A stretch of DNA of 64,000 bases from Cognatilysobacter terrigena (GTDB lineage Bacteria > Pseudomonadota > Gammaproteobacteria > Xanthomonadales > Xanthomonadaceae). Location: NCBI RefSeq assembly GCF_004361065.1, contig NZ_SELT01000005.1, positions 62,001-126,000 of the forward strand, read 5' to 3'. The position numbers and the translations under genes were made by a program. Shown piece after piece: positions 33,693 through 44,396 of the stretch; the stretch's first letter is position 1, and each line of letters starts with the position of its first letter. Below the pieces are notes generated by a model, which saw only the letters and a list, made by a program, of their open reading frames with translations, was not told where the DNA came from and did not search any database.

Positions 33693-34487
33693 TCAGGCGT
33701 CGAGGGCGGCGCGCAGCGGGGCCAGGAATGCCCGGGCAGCCGCGGCCGGGTCGGTGGCGTCGGCGATCGCCGAGACCAGCGCGCTTCCGACCACCACGCC
33801 GTCGGCATCGATGGCCATCGCGGCGGCGCTGGCCGCGTCCTTGATGCCGAAGCCCGCGACGACGGGGACATCGGTGCCGGAACGGATCGCTCGCAGGCGC
33901 TCGCCGGCGGCGCCGGCGTCGAGGCGGTCGGCCGCGCCGGTCACGCCGGCGAAGCTGACGTAGTAGAGATAGCCTCGCGCCAGGCGGCGCAGCATGTCGA
34001 CACGGGTTGCCGACGACGTCGGCGACGCCAGCAGGATCAGGGCGACGCCCGCGGCCTCGAAGGCATCGCGGAACTCGGCCGCCTCTTCCGGCGGCAGGTC
34101 GACCAGCAGGATGCCGTCGACACCCGCCTCCGCCGCGAGCTTCGCGAACGCAGCCGGGCCGCGGATTTCCACCGGAGTGAGGTAGCCCATCAGCACGACC
34201 GGCGTCTGCGCGTCGCGCTCGCGGAACTCGCGAACGCAACGCATCACGTAGTCGATACCGACGCCGCGGGCGACTGCGCGCTCGGAGCTGCGCTGGATGG
34301 TCGGGCCGTCGGCCATCGGATCGGAGAACGGCACGCCGAGTTCGATCACGTCCGCGCCCGCCTCGACGAGCGCGTGCATGACGGGCACGGTCGCATCCAG
34401 CGACGGATCGCCGGCGGTGACGAACGGAACGAGCGCCTTGCGGCGGGCGGACTTGAGCTGCGCGAAACGCGTGTCGATGCGGGACAT
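33693..34487 (-). CDS. trpA: Tryptophan synthase alpha subunit
   Basis: Cleaves indole-3-glycerol phosphate to indole, which is channelled to TrpB. The 264-residue product has the catalytic Glu in VIELGVPFSDPMADGP and the Asp in GILLVDLPPEE. The start at 34487 gives MSRIDTRFAQL, the usual N-terminus; an upstream in-frame ATG would add 25 unconserved residues across a hairpin. Unlike in many bacteria, trpB and trpA do not overlap: 100 bases separate them. Confidence 0.97.
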   Translation of the reverse strand: MSRIDTRFAQLKSARRKALVPFVTAGDPSLDATVPVMHALVEAGADVIELGVPFSDPMADGPTIQRSSERAVARGVGIDYVMRCVREFRERDAQTPVVLMGYLTPVEIRGPAAFAKLAAEAGVDGILLVDLPPEEAAEFRDAFEAAGVALILLASPTSSATRVDMLRRLARGYLYYVSFAGVTGAADRLDAGAAGERLRAIRSGTDVPVVAGFGIKDAASAAAMAIDADGVVVGSALVSAIADATDPAAAARAFLAPLRAALDA

Positions 34488-34507
34488 GGGATCCGGAAGT
34501 CGATGAC

Positions 34508-34526
34508 GCACCTTCGTCGAAGGTGC
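34508..34526 (-). other. Stem-loop between trpB and trpA
   Basis: GCACCTTCG and CGAAGGTGC form a perfect inverted repeat around one central base, so at least a 7-bp stem with a five-base loop. It lies 20 bases before the trpA start and 60 bases after trpB, with no T-run. It might tune trpA expression or mRNA stability. Confidence 0.4.
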
Positions 34527-34587
34527 CGGCGGGTGGCGAACGGTCAGTGCGACCGTCGCCATCGCGCGTGCATGCGCGTCGCTCGCA

Positions 34588-35814
<1,227 letters not shown>

Positions 35815-35857
35815 CGGGAAACCAGCGAACGCGGGGAATCGCCCGCCAGTTTAGCGC

Positions 35858-36526
35858 TCAGCAGGCCGCAGCGATGGCGTCCGTATGGCAATCGGCGCGG
35901 CGCACTTCCTCGACGAAGCGACGCATGCGGTCGCCGTCCTTGATGCCCGGCTCGGCTTCGATGCCGCTGGAGACGTCGACCGCCCACGGCGTCGCGGTGG
36001 TCACCGCGTCGAACACGTTCTCCGGGTTCAGGCCGCCCGCCAGCGCGTAGGGCTTCTGCAGATCCCGCGGAATCTTCGACCAGTCGAACGTCTTGCCGCT
36101 GCCGCCGGACTCGCCGGGGCGGTGGCTGTCGAGCAGGAAGCCGGCCGCTCCGGGGAAGCGCAACTGCAGGTAATGCGGCGCCATGATCTCGTCGCCCATC
36201 GGCACGACCTTGAGGTACGGCAGGCCGAAGCTGCGGCAGAACGCGTCGTCTTCGCCGCCGTGGAACTGCAGCAGGCTCGGGCGCACCTGGCGCACGACGT
36301 CGCGCACTTCCTCCAGCGAGTTGTCCTGGAACAGCGCGACTGCGTCCACCAGCGGCGCGAGCGCCTGACGCATCGCACGGGCTTCTTCCGGCGCGATGCG
36401 ACGCGGACTGCGCTGCGCGAACACGAAGCCGATGCCGTCGACGCCGAGTTCGCACGCAAGGCGCACGTCGCCCGGACGGGTGAAGCCACAGAACTTGATG
36501 CGGGTTCGGAAGAGCGTTCGATTCAC
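35858..36526 (-). CDS. trpF: Phosphoribosylanthranilate isomerase
   Basis: Isomerises phosphoribosylanthranilate in tryptophan synthesis. The 222-residue product has the TIM-barrel landmarks [12 protein letters not shown] (catalytic Cys), LLQFHGGED and [10 protein letters not shown] (catalytic Asp). I choose the GTG at 36526, which overlaps the truA TGA as GTGA, over an ATG 27 bases further up, because the overlap implies coupling and leaves the conserved N-terminus intact. Confidence 0.95.
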   Translation of the reverse strand: MNRTLFRTRIKFCGFTRPGDVRLACELGVDGIGFVFAQRSPRRIAPEEARAMRQALAPLVDAVALFQDNSLEEVRDVVRQVRPSLLQFHGGEDDAFCRSFGLPYLKVVPMGDEIMAPHYLQLRFPGAAGFLLDSHRPGESGGSGKTFDWSKIPRDLQKPYALAGGLNPENVFDAVTTATPWAVDVSSGIEAEPGIKDGDRMRRFVEEVRRADCHTDAIAAAC

Positions 36527-37356
36527 AGGGTGACCTCGGGGGGAAGCTGCCACTCCGCGGGATACCGCGGACCCAGGAAAACCAGTCCAGACGACGGCGC
36601 CGTCGGGCCGGCGCGCGTGCGATCCCGACCTTCCAGCACTTCGGCGATCCAGCCTTCCGGCTTCTCACCGCGACCGACCATCAGCAGGCTGCCGACGATG
36701 TTGCGGACCTGGTGGTGCAGGAAGGCATTCGCCTGCACTTCGATCTCCACGACATCGCCAACGCGACGGACGATGATCTCCTGCATCTCGCGTCGTGCGT
36801 GCGCAGCCTGGCAGTGCACGGTGCGAAATGCCGAAAAATCGCGCTCGCCGAGCAGGGACTGTGCCGCCCGATGCATCGCGGCGGCGTCAAGCGGTCGACG
36901 TTCCCATGCAAGCACCTGTCGATGCAATGCCGGACGGACTGAACGGTTGAGGATGCGGTAGACGTACCGTCGCGCGCGCGCCGAGAAGCGTGCACTGAAC
37001 GCATGCGGCATCTCGCGACACCACAACACGGCGACTTCCGGCGGCAGCTTCGATGTCGCGCCGAGCGTCCATCCGCGCGGATCGCGGCGCACCGGCGAGT
37101 CGAAATGCGCGACCTGACACGCCGCATGCACGCCCGCATCGGTGCGGCCCGCGCAGATGAGTTCGATCGATGCCCCCGCGACGAACGACAGCGCGGACTC
37201 GACGGTGGCCTGCACCGTCGGCAATGGCGTGGGCTCGGGTTCGCCGTGTGCGGACAGCCGCTGCCACCCGCTGAAACAGGTGCCGTCGTACTCGACGCCG
37301 ATCGCGTAGCGCGTGGACTCGCCCGGGGCCGGCTCCGTGGCCGCGCCGTCGGTCAT
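36523..37356 (-). CDS. truA: tRNA pseudouridine(38-40) synthase TruA
   Basis: Makes pseudouridine 38-40 in the anticodon stem of tRNAs. The 277-residue product has [14 protein letters not shown] and the catalytic motif [11 protein letters not shown] with the essential Asp. The ATG at 37356 overlaps the fimV stop as ATGA. The much longer upstream frame is antisense-free extension into fimV and not conserved. Placement between fimV and trpF is usual for pseudomonads and xanthomonads. Confidence 0.96.
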   Translation of the reverse strand: MTDGAATEPAPGESTRYAIGVEYDGTCFSGWQRLSAHGEPEPTPLPTVQATVESALSFVAGASIELICAGRTDAGVHAACQVAHFDSPVRRDPRGWTLGATSKLPPEVAVLWCREMPHAFSARFSARARRYVYRILNRSVRPALHRQVLAWERRPLDAAAMHRAAQSLLGERDFSAFRTVHCQAAHARREMQEIIVRRVGDVVEIEVQANAFLHHQVRNIVGSLLMVGRGEKPEGWIAEVLEGRDRTRAGPTAPSSGLVFLGPRYPAEWQLPPEVTL

Positions 37357-39038
37357 CCCATTTCCTGCAGCATCTTCGCGGCGACGCCGCGCGCGGTGGC
37401 ATCGCCGCTTTCGGCCACTTCGGTAAGAAGACCGCGTGCGCGTTCGGTGTCGCCCATGTCGAGGTAGGCCTGCGCGAGTTCGAGACGCTCGACGTTCGCG
37501 CCTTCGGCCGACGGCGTATCGAGCGGCAGGCCGACCGCCGGCGCGGGCGCCGGAGCAGCCGCCTTTGCAGGCGTGCGACGGCGCGAACGCGTCGCCGTAG
37601 CGGGTGCGCGATCCCAGGACGGCGTCGCGTCGACCGGCTCGTCGACCACGGCCGGCGCCGGTGCGGGCGCGGGCGCCGCCGGGAATGCGTCGGCCAGCGA
37701 CGAGCGCGGCTCGGTCGACGGCGCGCGGAACGTCGGCGCCTGACGGCCGCGGCGACGCATCCACAACGCGGCAAGCACGCCGAGCGCCACCACGATCGCA
37801 CCACCGATCCACGGCAGCGGCGACGACGGCGCAGGCTGTGGCGGTGCCGGAGGCGGCGCCTGCGTGGCCTTGCGCTGCTGCGCAGCGGCCATCTGCGAGT
37901 TCTGCATCGCGATCAGCTTCTGCTGGTCGTTCTGCAGCTTCTCGAGCTCGGCAACGCGACTCTTGAGCTCCTGCACCTCGGCGTCGCGCGCGGCGAGCGT
38001 TTCCTTGGTGGTGGCCAGTTCCTGTCGAAGCATTTCCCCCTCGCCTCCGGCGTCGATGCCGGACTGGGTGCCGCCGCGAGCCTTGCGGCCCGCGCCCGGC
38101 GGAACGATTTCGAGACGGCCGCCGGCGTCCGCCGGGGCCGCTGCCGTGCGTGGCGCGGGAGCCTGTGGGACCGGCGCCTGCGGCTGCGTGCGCGCCTGTC
38201 GCACCTGATGCGTGTAGGTGTGCACGAGGTCGGCGGCTTCGCGCGCCTCGATCGCCTGCAGCTCCGGCGTCGCCGGCACGCGCAGCACGCTGCCGCTGCG
38301 CAGCTGGTTGAGGTCGCCTGCGATGAAGGCTTCGGGGTTCGCTCGGAGCAGGCCCACCATCGTCTGCGCGTTCGTCACCCCTTCCGGCGCGACGCGCGAG
38401 GCGATGACCGACGCGGTATCGCCGCGACGGACGCGATATTCGCCCGGTGCGGGCGCCGAGCCCGACGGCTGCGCGGCGACCGGCGACGGTGCGGGGGTGG
38501 GGGCCGGGGTGGCGGGTGCCGCAGGCGTCGCCGCGACAGGTGCCGGAGCCGGCGTCGGTTCGAGCGCCACCGGGCGCTCCACCACCGCGGGTTCCTCCGC
38601 CGTCGGCGCCTCGACGACCACGGCCGGTTGCGCGTCGATCGAGCCGGGCGTCGACACGGTCGCCGTGTACTCCCGGACCAACCGGCCCTCGCCCCAGTCG
38701 ACCTGGACGAGGAAGTTCAGCAGCGGCTGGGTGACCGGCTGGGCCGTGGTGATGCGGATGACCGGGCGCCCTGCCGTGTCGCTGCCGACCACGAAATGCA
38801 GGTCCGCGACGATGCCGATCGGCGGCTCGAGACCCACCCGTGTAAAGGTTTCGGGCGACGCCAGCGCGGCTTCGAGATCGACCAGTTCGGACGGGTCGTT
38901 GCTGACCACGGGGATCTCGGCCAGCAGCGGCTGCCCGAGCCCCGACTTCACCTGGATCTGTCCGAGCCCGAGCGCGTGAGCCGAGCCACTCGCCAGCGCG
39001 AGGGCCAGCAACACGGCATTTCGCAGACTTGGCCTCAC
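37353..39038 (-). CDS. fimV: FimV/HubP family polar landmark protein
   Basis: FimV-type proteins sit at cell poles and support type IV pilus assembly and polar organisation. The 561-residue product has a signal peptide (about 1-24, ending SAHALG), the periplasmic FimV N-domain ([18 protein letters not shown]), a Pro/Ala-rich spacer, a LysM domain (about 195-250), a coiled coil (about 325-375), one membrane span near residue 420 and a C-terminal TPR-like FimV motif ([20 protein letters not shown]). It is short next to the roughly 920-residue Pseudomonas FimV; the acidic cytoplasmic part is much reduced. The GTG at 39038 is chosen for its AGGGGAGAG Shine-Dalgarno. Confidence 0.9.
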   Translation of the reverse strand: MRPSLRNAVLLALALASGSAHALGLGQIQVKSGLGQPLLAEIPVVSNDPSELVDLEAALASPETFTRVGLEPPIGIVADLHFVVGSDTAGRPVIRITTAQPVTQPLLNFLVQVDWGEGRLVREYTATVSTPGSIDAQPAVVVEAPTAEEPAVVERPVALEPTPAPAPVAATPAAPATPAPTPAPSPVAAQPSGSAPAPGEYRVRRGDTASVIASRVAPEGVTNAQTMVGLLRANPEAFIAGDLNQLRSGSVLRVPATPELQAIEAREAADLVHTYTHQVRQARTQPQAPVPQAPAPRTAAAPADAGGRLEIVPPGAGRKARGGTQSGIDAGGEGEMLRQELATTKETLAARDAEVQELKSRVAELEKLQNDQQKLIAMQNSQMAAAQQRKATQAPPPAPPQPAPSSPLPWIGGAIVVALGVLAALWMRRRGRQAPTFRAPSTEPRSSLADAFPAAPAPAPAPAVVDEPVDATPSWDRAPATATRSRRRTPAKAAAPAPAPAVGLPLDTPSAEGANVERLELAQAYLDMGDTERARGLLTEVAESGDATARGVAAKMLQEMG

Positions 39039-39064
39039 CGATCTCTCCCCTTCGTTACGCGCCG

Positions 39065-39070
39065 ACTCTA
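39065..39070 (-). promoter_or_regulatory. Probable extended -10 upstream of fimV
   Basis: TGCTAGAGT on the minus strand matches an extended -10 (TGnTANNNT), 26 bases before the fimV GTG. No good -35 is seen, which is tolerable for an extended -10. It could drive fimV-truA-trpF-trpB. Confidence 0.4.
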
Positions 39071-39080
39071 GCAGGACGCG

Positions 39081-39110
39081 CCCGCATCGCACGAGCCCGT
39101 GCGACGCGGG
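39081..39110 (-). other. Strong stem-loop between asd and fimV
   Basis: Arms 39081-39093 and 39098-39110 pair over 13 bp with a 4-base loop. The single non-identity is a G-U pair on the minus-strand RNA but an A-C mismatch on the other strand, so it is oriented for the asd transcript. It starts 10 bases after asd; no T-run follows, so termination is uncertain. Confidence 0.45.
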
Positions 39111-39119
39111 CGGTCGGGC

Positions 39120-40133
39120 CTACTCGGCGAGCACGAGTTCCGCAAGCTGCACCGCGTTGAGGGCGGCACCCTTGCGGATGTTGTCCGCGGTGACCCACAG
39201 CGAGAGGCCGCGCGGGTGTGAGATGTCCTCGCGGATGCGGCCGACGTAGACCGGATCGTTGCCCGACGCATGGGTCACCGGCGTCGGATAACCACCCGCC
39301 TTGCGCTCGTCCACCAGCTCGATGCCGGGCGCGGTCGACAGCAGCTCGCGTGCGCGTTCGGCGCTGATCTTCTCGCGCGTCTCGATGTGCACGGCTTCGG
39401 AGTGGCCGTAGAACACCGGCACGCGGACCACCGTCGGGTTCACCTGGATCGTGTCGTCGCCGAGGATCTTGCGCGTCTCCCACACCAGCTTCATTTCCTC
39501 GCTGGTGTAGCCGTTGTCGAGGAAGTCGCCGCCGTGCGGGATCACGTTGAACGCGATCTGCACCGGATATACCTCCGGCTTCGGATCCTGGAAGTTGAGC
39601 AGCGCGGCGGTCTGGCGACCGAGCTCTTCGAGCGCGCGACGGCCCGTGCCCGATACCGACTGGTACGTCGCGATGTTGATGCGCTCGATGCCGACTTCGC
39701 GCTGGATCGGGGCGAGCGCGACCATCAGCTGCATCGTCGAACAGTTCGGGTTCGCGATGATGCCGCGCGGACGGTTCTTCGCCGCCTCGGGATTCACTTC
39801 CGACACCACGAGCGGCACGTCGTCGAGGTAGCGGAATGCCGACGAGTTGTCGATGACGACCGCGCCCGCCTCGGCGAACTTCGGCCCATAGTCCTTCGAG
39901 ATGTCACCACCCGCCGAGAACAGCGCGATGTCGACGCCCTTGGGGTCGAACGTGGCGAGGTCCTGCACGGTGATGCCGCGGCCCTTGAAGGCGATCTTCT
40001 CGCCGGCCGAGCGCGCGCTCGCAAGCAGGTGCAGCTCGGCAATCGGGAAGTCGCGCTCGTCGAGCACCTTCAGCATGGCTTCGCCGACGGCGCCGGTGGC
40101 GCCCACGACCGCAACGTTCACGGGGTTCTTCAT
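39120..40133 (-). CDS. asd: Aspartate-semialdehyde dehydrogenase
   Basis: Reduces aspartyl phosphate to the semialdehyde, the branch point to lysine/diaminopimelate, methionine and threonine. The 337-residue product has the NADP-binding start VAVVGATGAVGEAM, the catalytic Cys131 in NPNCSTMQ and a C-terminal domain with the PVFYGHSEAVHIET histidine motif. The start at 40133 fits the family N-terminus; a longer frame upstream is unconserved. It follows aroC by 133 bases in which I see nothing else of note. Confidence 0.97.
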   Translation of the reverse strand: MKNPVNVAVVGATGAVGEAMLKVLDERDFPIAELHLLASARSAGEKIAFKGRGITVQDLATFDPKGVDIALFSAGGDISKDYGPKFAEAGAVVIDNSSAFRYLDDVPLVVSEVNPEAAKNRPRGIIANPNCSTMQLMVALAPIQREVGIERINIATYQSVSGTGRRALEELGRQTAALLNFQDPKPEVYPVQIAFNVIPHGGDFLDNGYTSEEMKLVWETRKILGDDTIQVNPTVVRVPVFYGHSEAVHIETREKISAERARELLSTAPGIELVDERKAGGYPTPVTHASGNDPVYVGRIREDISHPRGLSLWVTADNIRKGAALNAVQLAELVLAE

Positions 40134-40266
40134 TGGATTTCGGTCTCTCTGGTGGCGGTCGCGCCGGCCTCGGGCATCGTGCAGGACCGCAAAATTGGAT
40201 GAATTCGACATCACACCGCGGCGCAGACGCGCGACACGCCCGCAGGCGCGCGCTGACGACTGGCCG

Positions 40267-41358
40267 CTATCGTTTTTTCACGTCGCCGCACTGCGCGCGA
40301 TGACGCAGCGCCTGGTCCATCAGCACCAGCGCGAACATCGCTTCGCAGATCGGCGTCGCACGAATACCGACGCAGGGATCGTGGCGACCCGTCGTCACCA
40401 CTTCGACCGCATTGCCGTCGACGTCGACGCTGTCGACCGGCAGGCGCAGGCTCGACGTCGGCTTGAACGCGACCGAGCAGCGCACCGACTGGCCGGTGCT
40501 GATGCCGCCGAGGATGCCGCCGGCGTGGTTGCTGTCGAAATCGGGCAGACCGTGCGGGCCGGGGCGCATCGCATCGCGGTGCTGCGAACCGTGCATCGCG
40601 ACCGCATCGAAGCCGTCGCCGATCTCGACGCCCTTCACCGCGTTGATGCTCATCAGCGCCGCCGCGAGTTCGGCGTCGAGCTTGCCGTAGATCGGCTCGC
40701 CCCAACCCGCCGGCACGCCGCTCGCGACGACTTCCACGCGCGCGCCGACGGAATCGCCGGACTTGCGCAGCGCGTCCATATAGGCCTCGAGTTCGCCGAC
40801 CTGATCGACGTCGGGCCAGAAGAACGGATTGGATTCGACATCGTTCCAGTCCGGCACATGCGGGCGCGAGGACCGGATTTCGCCGAGCTGCGACAGGTAG
40901 CCGCGCACTTCGACGTCGAACGCCTGCGCGAGCCACTTCTTCGCGATGACACCGGCGGCAACGCGCATCGTGGTCTCACGCGCGCTGGATCGGCCACCAC
41001 CGCGCGGGTCGCGCACGCCGTACTTCGCCTGATACGTGTAGTCGGCGTGCCCCGGACGGAACTGCTGCGCGATCGACGCGTAGTCCTTGCTGCGCGCGTC
41101 GGTGTTGCGAATCAGCAGTGCGATCGGCGTACCGGTGGTGACGCCTTGGTACACGCCGCTGAGGATCTCGACCTCGTCGGTCTCGCGACGCTGCGACGTG
41201 TGACGGCTCCGGCCGGTGGCGCGACGCTCGAGATCGCGCGCGAAATCTTCGACCGCGATCGGCAGGCCCGGGGGGCAGCCGTCGACCACGCAGCCGATCG
41301 CCGGACCGTGGCTTTCGCCGAAGGTCGTGACGCGCAGCAGGTGGCCGAAGGAGTTCAT
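40267..41358 (-). CDS. aroC: Chorismate synthase
   Basis: Last step of the shikimate pathway, making chorismate from EPSP with reduced FMN. The 363-residue product has all three family signatures: [18 protein letters not shown], the [18 protein letters not shown] region, and [17 protein letters not shown]. It lies 4 bases after prmB, so the two are probably co-transcribed. Confidence 0.98.
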   Translation of the reverse strand: MNSFGHLLRVTTFGESHGPAIGCVVDGCPPGLPIAVEDFARDLERRATGRSRHTSQRRETDEVEILSGVYQGVTTGTPIALLIRNTDARSKDYASIAQQFRPGHADYTYQAKYGVRDPRGGGRSSARETTMRVAAGVIAKKWLAQAFDVEVRGYLSQLGEIRSSRPHVPDWNDVESNPFFWPDVDQVGELEAYMDALRKSGDSVGARVEVVASGVPAGWGEPIYGKLDAELAAALMSINAVKGVEIGDGFDAVAMHGSQHRDAMRPGPHGLPDFDSNHAGGILGGISTGQSVRCSVAFKPTSSLRLPVDSVDVDGNAVEVVTTGRHDPCVGIRATPICEAMFALVLMDQALRHRAQCGDVKKR

Positions 41359-41362
41359 GCGA

Positions 41363-42295
41363 TCAGGCGCGGGCGTCGGCGAGTTCGCGGATGCGCGCGT
41401 GGTGCTCGACGAGGTCCGAGCGCTCGACGACGAAGATGCCCATCTGGCCGACCTTGAACTCGACCCATGCCATCGGCAGTTCCGGCAGCAGCTCGACCAG
41501 CGCGTGCTCGGCTTCGCCGACTTCGCAGATCAGCAGGCCGTTCTCGCTGAGATGATCGGGTGCGTCGCGCATGATGCGCAGCGCGAGATCGAGGCCATCG
41601 TCGCCCGCACGCAGGCCGAGTTCCGGCTCGTACGAATACTCGCGCGGCAGCGCGTCGGTCTCGTCGTTCGTGACGTACGGCGGGTTGGTGACGATCAGGT
41701 CGAACATCTCGCCCTGCAGGTCCTCGAACAGGTTCGACTTCACGAACGAAACGTTCGGAACCTGCAGGCGTTCCTTGTTCTCTTCGGCCAGCGTCAGTGC
41801 TTCGTCGCTGATGTCGATACCGACCACGTCCCAGTTCGGGTGGTAGTGGGCGGTCGCGATCGCGATGCAGCCCGAGCCCGTGCAGAGGTCGAGCACGCGG
41901 TCGACGTCGCGCTCCCCCCGCCACGGCTCGAAGCCCGCGATGATGAGTTCGGCGATCGGCGAACGCGGCACCAAAGCGCGGCGGTCGGACTTGAACGACA
42001 GGCCGGCGAACCACGCTTCGCCCGTGAGATACGCGGCGGGAACGCGCTCGTCGATGCGGCGACGGAACAGGTCCATGACGCGGCGCGCTTCCTCGTCGGT
42101 GACGCGCGACGCGCCGTACACCGGGCTGAGGTCGTGCGGCATGTGCAGCGCGTGCAGGACGAGCTGCGTCGATTCGTCGAGCGCGTTGTCGTAGCTGTGG
42201 CCGAACGTCAGGCCGGACGCATTGAACAGCGAGCCGCCGTAGCGGATGAGGTCGATGATCGAGACCTGCTGGAAGGTCGGAAGGCCCGCGTCCAT
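41363..42295 (-). CDS. prmB: 50S ribosomal protein L3 N5-glutamine methyltransferase
   Basis: Methylates a glutamine of ribosomal protein L3 using S-adenosylmethionine. The 310-residue product has the SAM motif [14 protein letters not shown] and the catalytic NPPYV motif ([10 protein letters not shown]). The N-terminal helical domain and length fit PrmB rather than PrmC. It begins the aroC-containing series and is divergent from the SCO1 gene. Confidence 0.94.
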   Translation of the reverse strand: MDAGLPTFQQVSIIDLIRYGGSLFNASGLTFGHSYDNALDESTQLVLHALHMPHDLSPVYGASRVTDEEARRVMDLFRRRIDERVPAAYLTGEAWFAGLSFKSDRRALVPRSPIAELIIAGFEPWRGERDVDRVLDLCTGSGCIAIATAHYHPNWDVVGIDISDEALTLAEENKERLQVPNVSFVKSNLFEDLQGEMFDLIVTNPPYVTNDETDALPREYSYEPELGLRAGDDGLDLALRIMRDAPDHLSENGLLICEVGEAEHALVELLPELPMAWVEFKVGQMGIFVVERSDLVEHHARIRELADARA

Positions 42296-42323
42296 TGACG
42301 TCGCACACGCATGAAGGCCCGCG

Positions 42324-42329
42324 ATTATA
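42324..42329 (-). promoter_or_regulatory. Consensus -10 upstream of prmB
   Basis: A perfect TATAAT on the minus strand lies 28 bases before the prmB start in the 81-base divergent gap. No convincing -35 is seen. On the + strand TATCAT at 42342-42347 could serve the SCO1 gene. Confidence 0.45.
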
Positions 42330-42376
42330 GCGGGCGGCCGGTATCATCGCCGGTCCCGTCGGGCCTGGAGCCGACC

Positions 42377-43015
42377 ATGTTCAACCGGACGACGCTGCTC
42401 GTCATCGCCTCCGCCCTCGCCGCGGGCCTCGGCCTCGTCGCTGCGCGCCACGTGTTCGCACCGGCCGCCGCCGACGCCCCGGCGCTCAAGGCGGTTCACC
42501 TCATCGACCCACGCGAGATTCCCGCGTTCTCCCTGCGCCAGTCCGACGGTACGCAGCTCGTGCCCGGGGAACTCAAAGGCCACTGGACGCTCGTCTTCCT
42601 CGGCTTCACGCACTGCCCGGACGTCTGCCCGACCACGCTCGCCGAAATGGCGAAGGCGCAGAAGCAGTGGGAAGCGCTGCCGGAAACCACGCGCCCGCGC
42701 CTGCTGTTCGTGTCGGTCGATCCGGACCGCGACACGCCCGATCGCGTCGGCGAATACGCGCACGCCTTCCATCGCGACACGCTGGCCGCCACCGCGGACG
42801 TGCCGACGCTCGAGCGGTTTGCACGCTCGGTAGGCCTCGTCTTCGAGAAGATGCCACCGGCCGCCGGCGCACCCGCGGACGCCTACGCCGTCGATCACAG
42901 CGCGACGATGGTGACCCTCGATCCTGAGGGCCGGATGGCGGGCCTCGTGCAGCCGCCGCTCGATCCCGCCGCGATCGCCGCGGACCTCACGACTTTGACG
43001 AAGACGACGCGATGA
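42377..43015 (+). CDS. SCO1/SenC family copper chaperone
   Basis: SCO proteins deliver copper to the CuA site of cytochrome c oxidase. The 212-residue product has an N-terminal signal anchor (about 5-24), the copper motif HCPDVCP with Cys80 and Cys84, and the distal ligand His174 in YAVDHSATM, all in a thioredoxin fold. The start at 42377 is chosen over an upstream frame start because it places the hydrophobic anchor at the N-terminus and has GGAG about 8 bases upstream. The stop overlaps the psd start (ATGA). No oxidase gene is nearby. Confidence 0.93.
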   Translation: MFNRTTLLVIASALAAGLGLVAARHVFAPAAADAPALKAVHLIDPREIPAFSLRQSDGTQLVPGELKGHWTLVFLGFTHCPDVCPTTLAEMAKAQKQWEALPETTRPRLLFVSVDPDRDTPDRVGEYAHAFHRDTLAATADVPTLERFARSVGLVFEKMPPAAGAPADAYAVDHSATMVTLDPEGRMAGLVQPPLDPAAIAADLTTLTKTTR

Positions 43016-43857
43016 GCCTGGTCACCCGCCTCACCTACGCCCTGCCCCATCGTTTCCTGTCGTCGCTCGCGCGATCGCTCGCGTATTCGAAACATCCGAA
43101 GGTCAGCCGCTGGCTGATCGACACGGTGACGCGGAAATTCGGTGTCGACCTCGAGGAGGCCGCGAACGCCGACCCGCGCTCGTACGATTCGTTCAATGCG
43201 TTCTTCACCCGCTCGCTGAAGCCGGGCGCGCGTTCCGCGCACGTCGACGCCGACTCGATCCTGATGCCCGCCGACGGCCGCATCAGTCAGTGCGGTCCGA
43301 TCCGCAACGGCGAGATCTTCCAGGCCAAGGGCCGCAGCTTCACCGCGGGCGAACTGCTCGGCAGCGCCGTCGACGCACAGCCGTTCGCCGACGGCGTGTT
43401 CGCGACCGTGTACCTGTCGCCGCGCGACTACCACCGCGTCCATATGCCGTGGACCGGCACGCTGACGCGAACCGTGCATGTGCCGGGTCGCCTGTTCAGC
43501 GTCGGCCCGAACGCCGTGCGCCTCGTGCCGCGCCTGTTCGCGCGCAACGAGCGCCTCGTCTGCCATTTCGACACCGACTTCGGGCCGATGGTGCTGGTGA
43601 TGGTCGGAGCGCTGCTGGTGTCGGGCGTGGAAACCGTCTGGGGTGGCGTCGAGATCCCGCAGTACGGGCACAAGATCACCGAGAAGCGCTACGAGAACGG
43701 CATCACCCTCGAACGCTTCGCGGAGATGGCGCGATTCAACTACGGCTCGACGGTGATCGTGCTGCTGCCCGCGGGCGTGGCGACGCTCGATCCGTCGCTG
43801 CACGCGGAGTCGCCGGTGCGCCTCGGCCAGCGGCTCGCGACGCTGCTGCGTCGTTAG
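43012..43857 (+). CDS. psd: Phosphatidylserine decarboxylase
   Basis: A pyruvoyl enzyme at the inner membrane that makes phosphatidylethanolamine. The 281-residue proenzyme has the self-cleavage site GST in [14 protein letters not shown] (Ser about 246), DGRISQCG, and [14 protein letters not shown] with the conserved catalytic His. It overlaps the SCO1 gene by 4 bases. Synthesis of phosphatidylserine (pssA) is not in this window. Confidence 0.96.
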   Translation: MSLVTRLTYALPHRFLSSLARSLAYSKHPKVSRWLIDTVTRKFGVDLEEAANADPRSYDSFNAFFTRSLKPGARSAHVDADSILMPADGRISQCGPIRNGEIFQAKGRSFTAGELLGSAVDAQPFADGVFATVYLSPRDYHRVHMPWTGTLTRTVHVPGRLFSVGPNAVRLVPRLFARNERLVCHFDTDFGPMVLVMVGALLVSGVETVWGGVEIPQYGHKITEKRYENGITLERFAEMARFNYGSTVIVLLPAGVATLDPSLHAESPVRLGQRLATLLRR

Positions 43858-43939
43858 CACCCGGTTATCTCGACGGACGGCGGCATCGCGGTCCCGTCGT
43901 CCGCCTAGCATCGGCGCTTCCTGAAGCGAAGGAAGCGCC

Positions 43940-44329
43940 ATGCGCTCCATGCACGTCCTGTTGTTGACCCTCGGCTTGACCGCGGCCGGCCTCACCGCTG
44001 CGCAGACGCCGCAACCAGCTGCGAAGCCCACGCCCGTTCGCGTGCCGACCGCCAGCGCCGGCCGCACGACGCCGTCGCCCGCGATCATCGTGCAGGGCGG
44101 CATCTCGCCGCAGCCGGGCTGCTCGCCGGCGGCCGGCATGAACGGGACGGCGAGCGCTGCGATCGGTCCGAAGCAGGACGACCCGGTCGGACCGCATCCG
44201 AACAGCCAGATGGCGTCGACGGTGGCTGCGTCATCGAAGCGCGCGGTGGCGATCGGTCCCAAGCAGGACGATCCCAGCCCGCCGCCTCCGCCGGCCGCCG
44301 GCCTCAAGTGCACGCCTGCCGCGCACTGA
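43940..44329 (+). CDS. Small secreted protein with IGPKQDDP repeats, unknown function
   Basis: I do not recognise a family. The 129-residue product has a clear signal peptide (about 1-21, ending LTAAQ), then a Pro/Ala/Thr-rich, probably disordered body. The segment AAIGPKQDDPVGP near residue 73 recurs as AVAIGPKQDDPSPP near residue 103. Two cysteines lie in GCSPAAG and LKCTPAA, similar contexts at both ends of the mature chain, so a disulfide is possible. AAGGAAG lies 6 bases before the ATG, and an intrinsic terminator follows, so it looks like a real monocistronic gene. Confidence 0.7.
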   Translation: MRSMHVLLLTLGLTAAGLTAAQTPQPAAKPTPVRVPTASAGRTTPSPAIIVQGGISPQPGCSPAAGMNGTASAAIGPKQDDPVGPHPNSQMASTVAASSKRAVAIGPKQDDPSPPPPPAAGLKCTPAAH

Positions 44330-44352
44330 GTTTCCCTTCGCCAGCGCTAACG

Positions 44353-44380
44353 AAAAACGCGCCGTTGCCGGCGCGTTTTT
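44353..44380. terminator. Bidirectional intrinsic terminator
   Basis: A perfect 12-bp stem (AAAAACGCGCCG / CGGCGCGTTTTT, loop TTGC) with T-run on + and matching A-run at the 5' side. It serves the small secreted protein gene (+) and the lytic transglycosylase (-), which ends 17 bases away. Confidence 0.85.
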
Positions 44381-44396
44381 CTTTGCGACAGATCAA

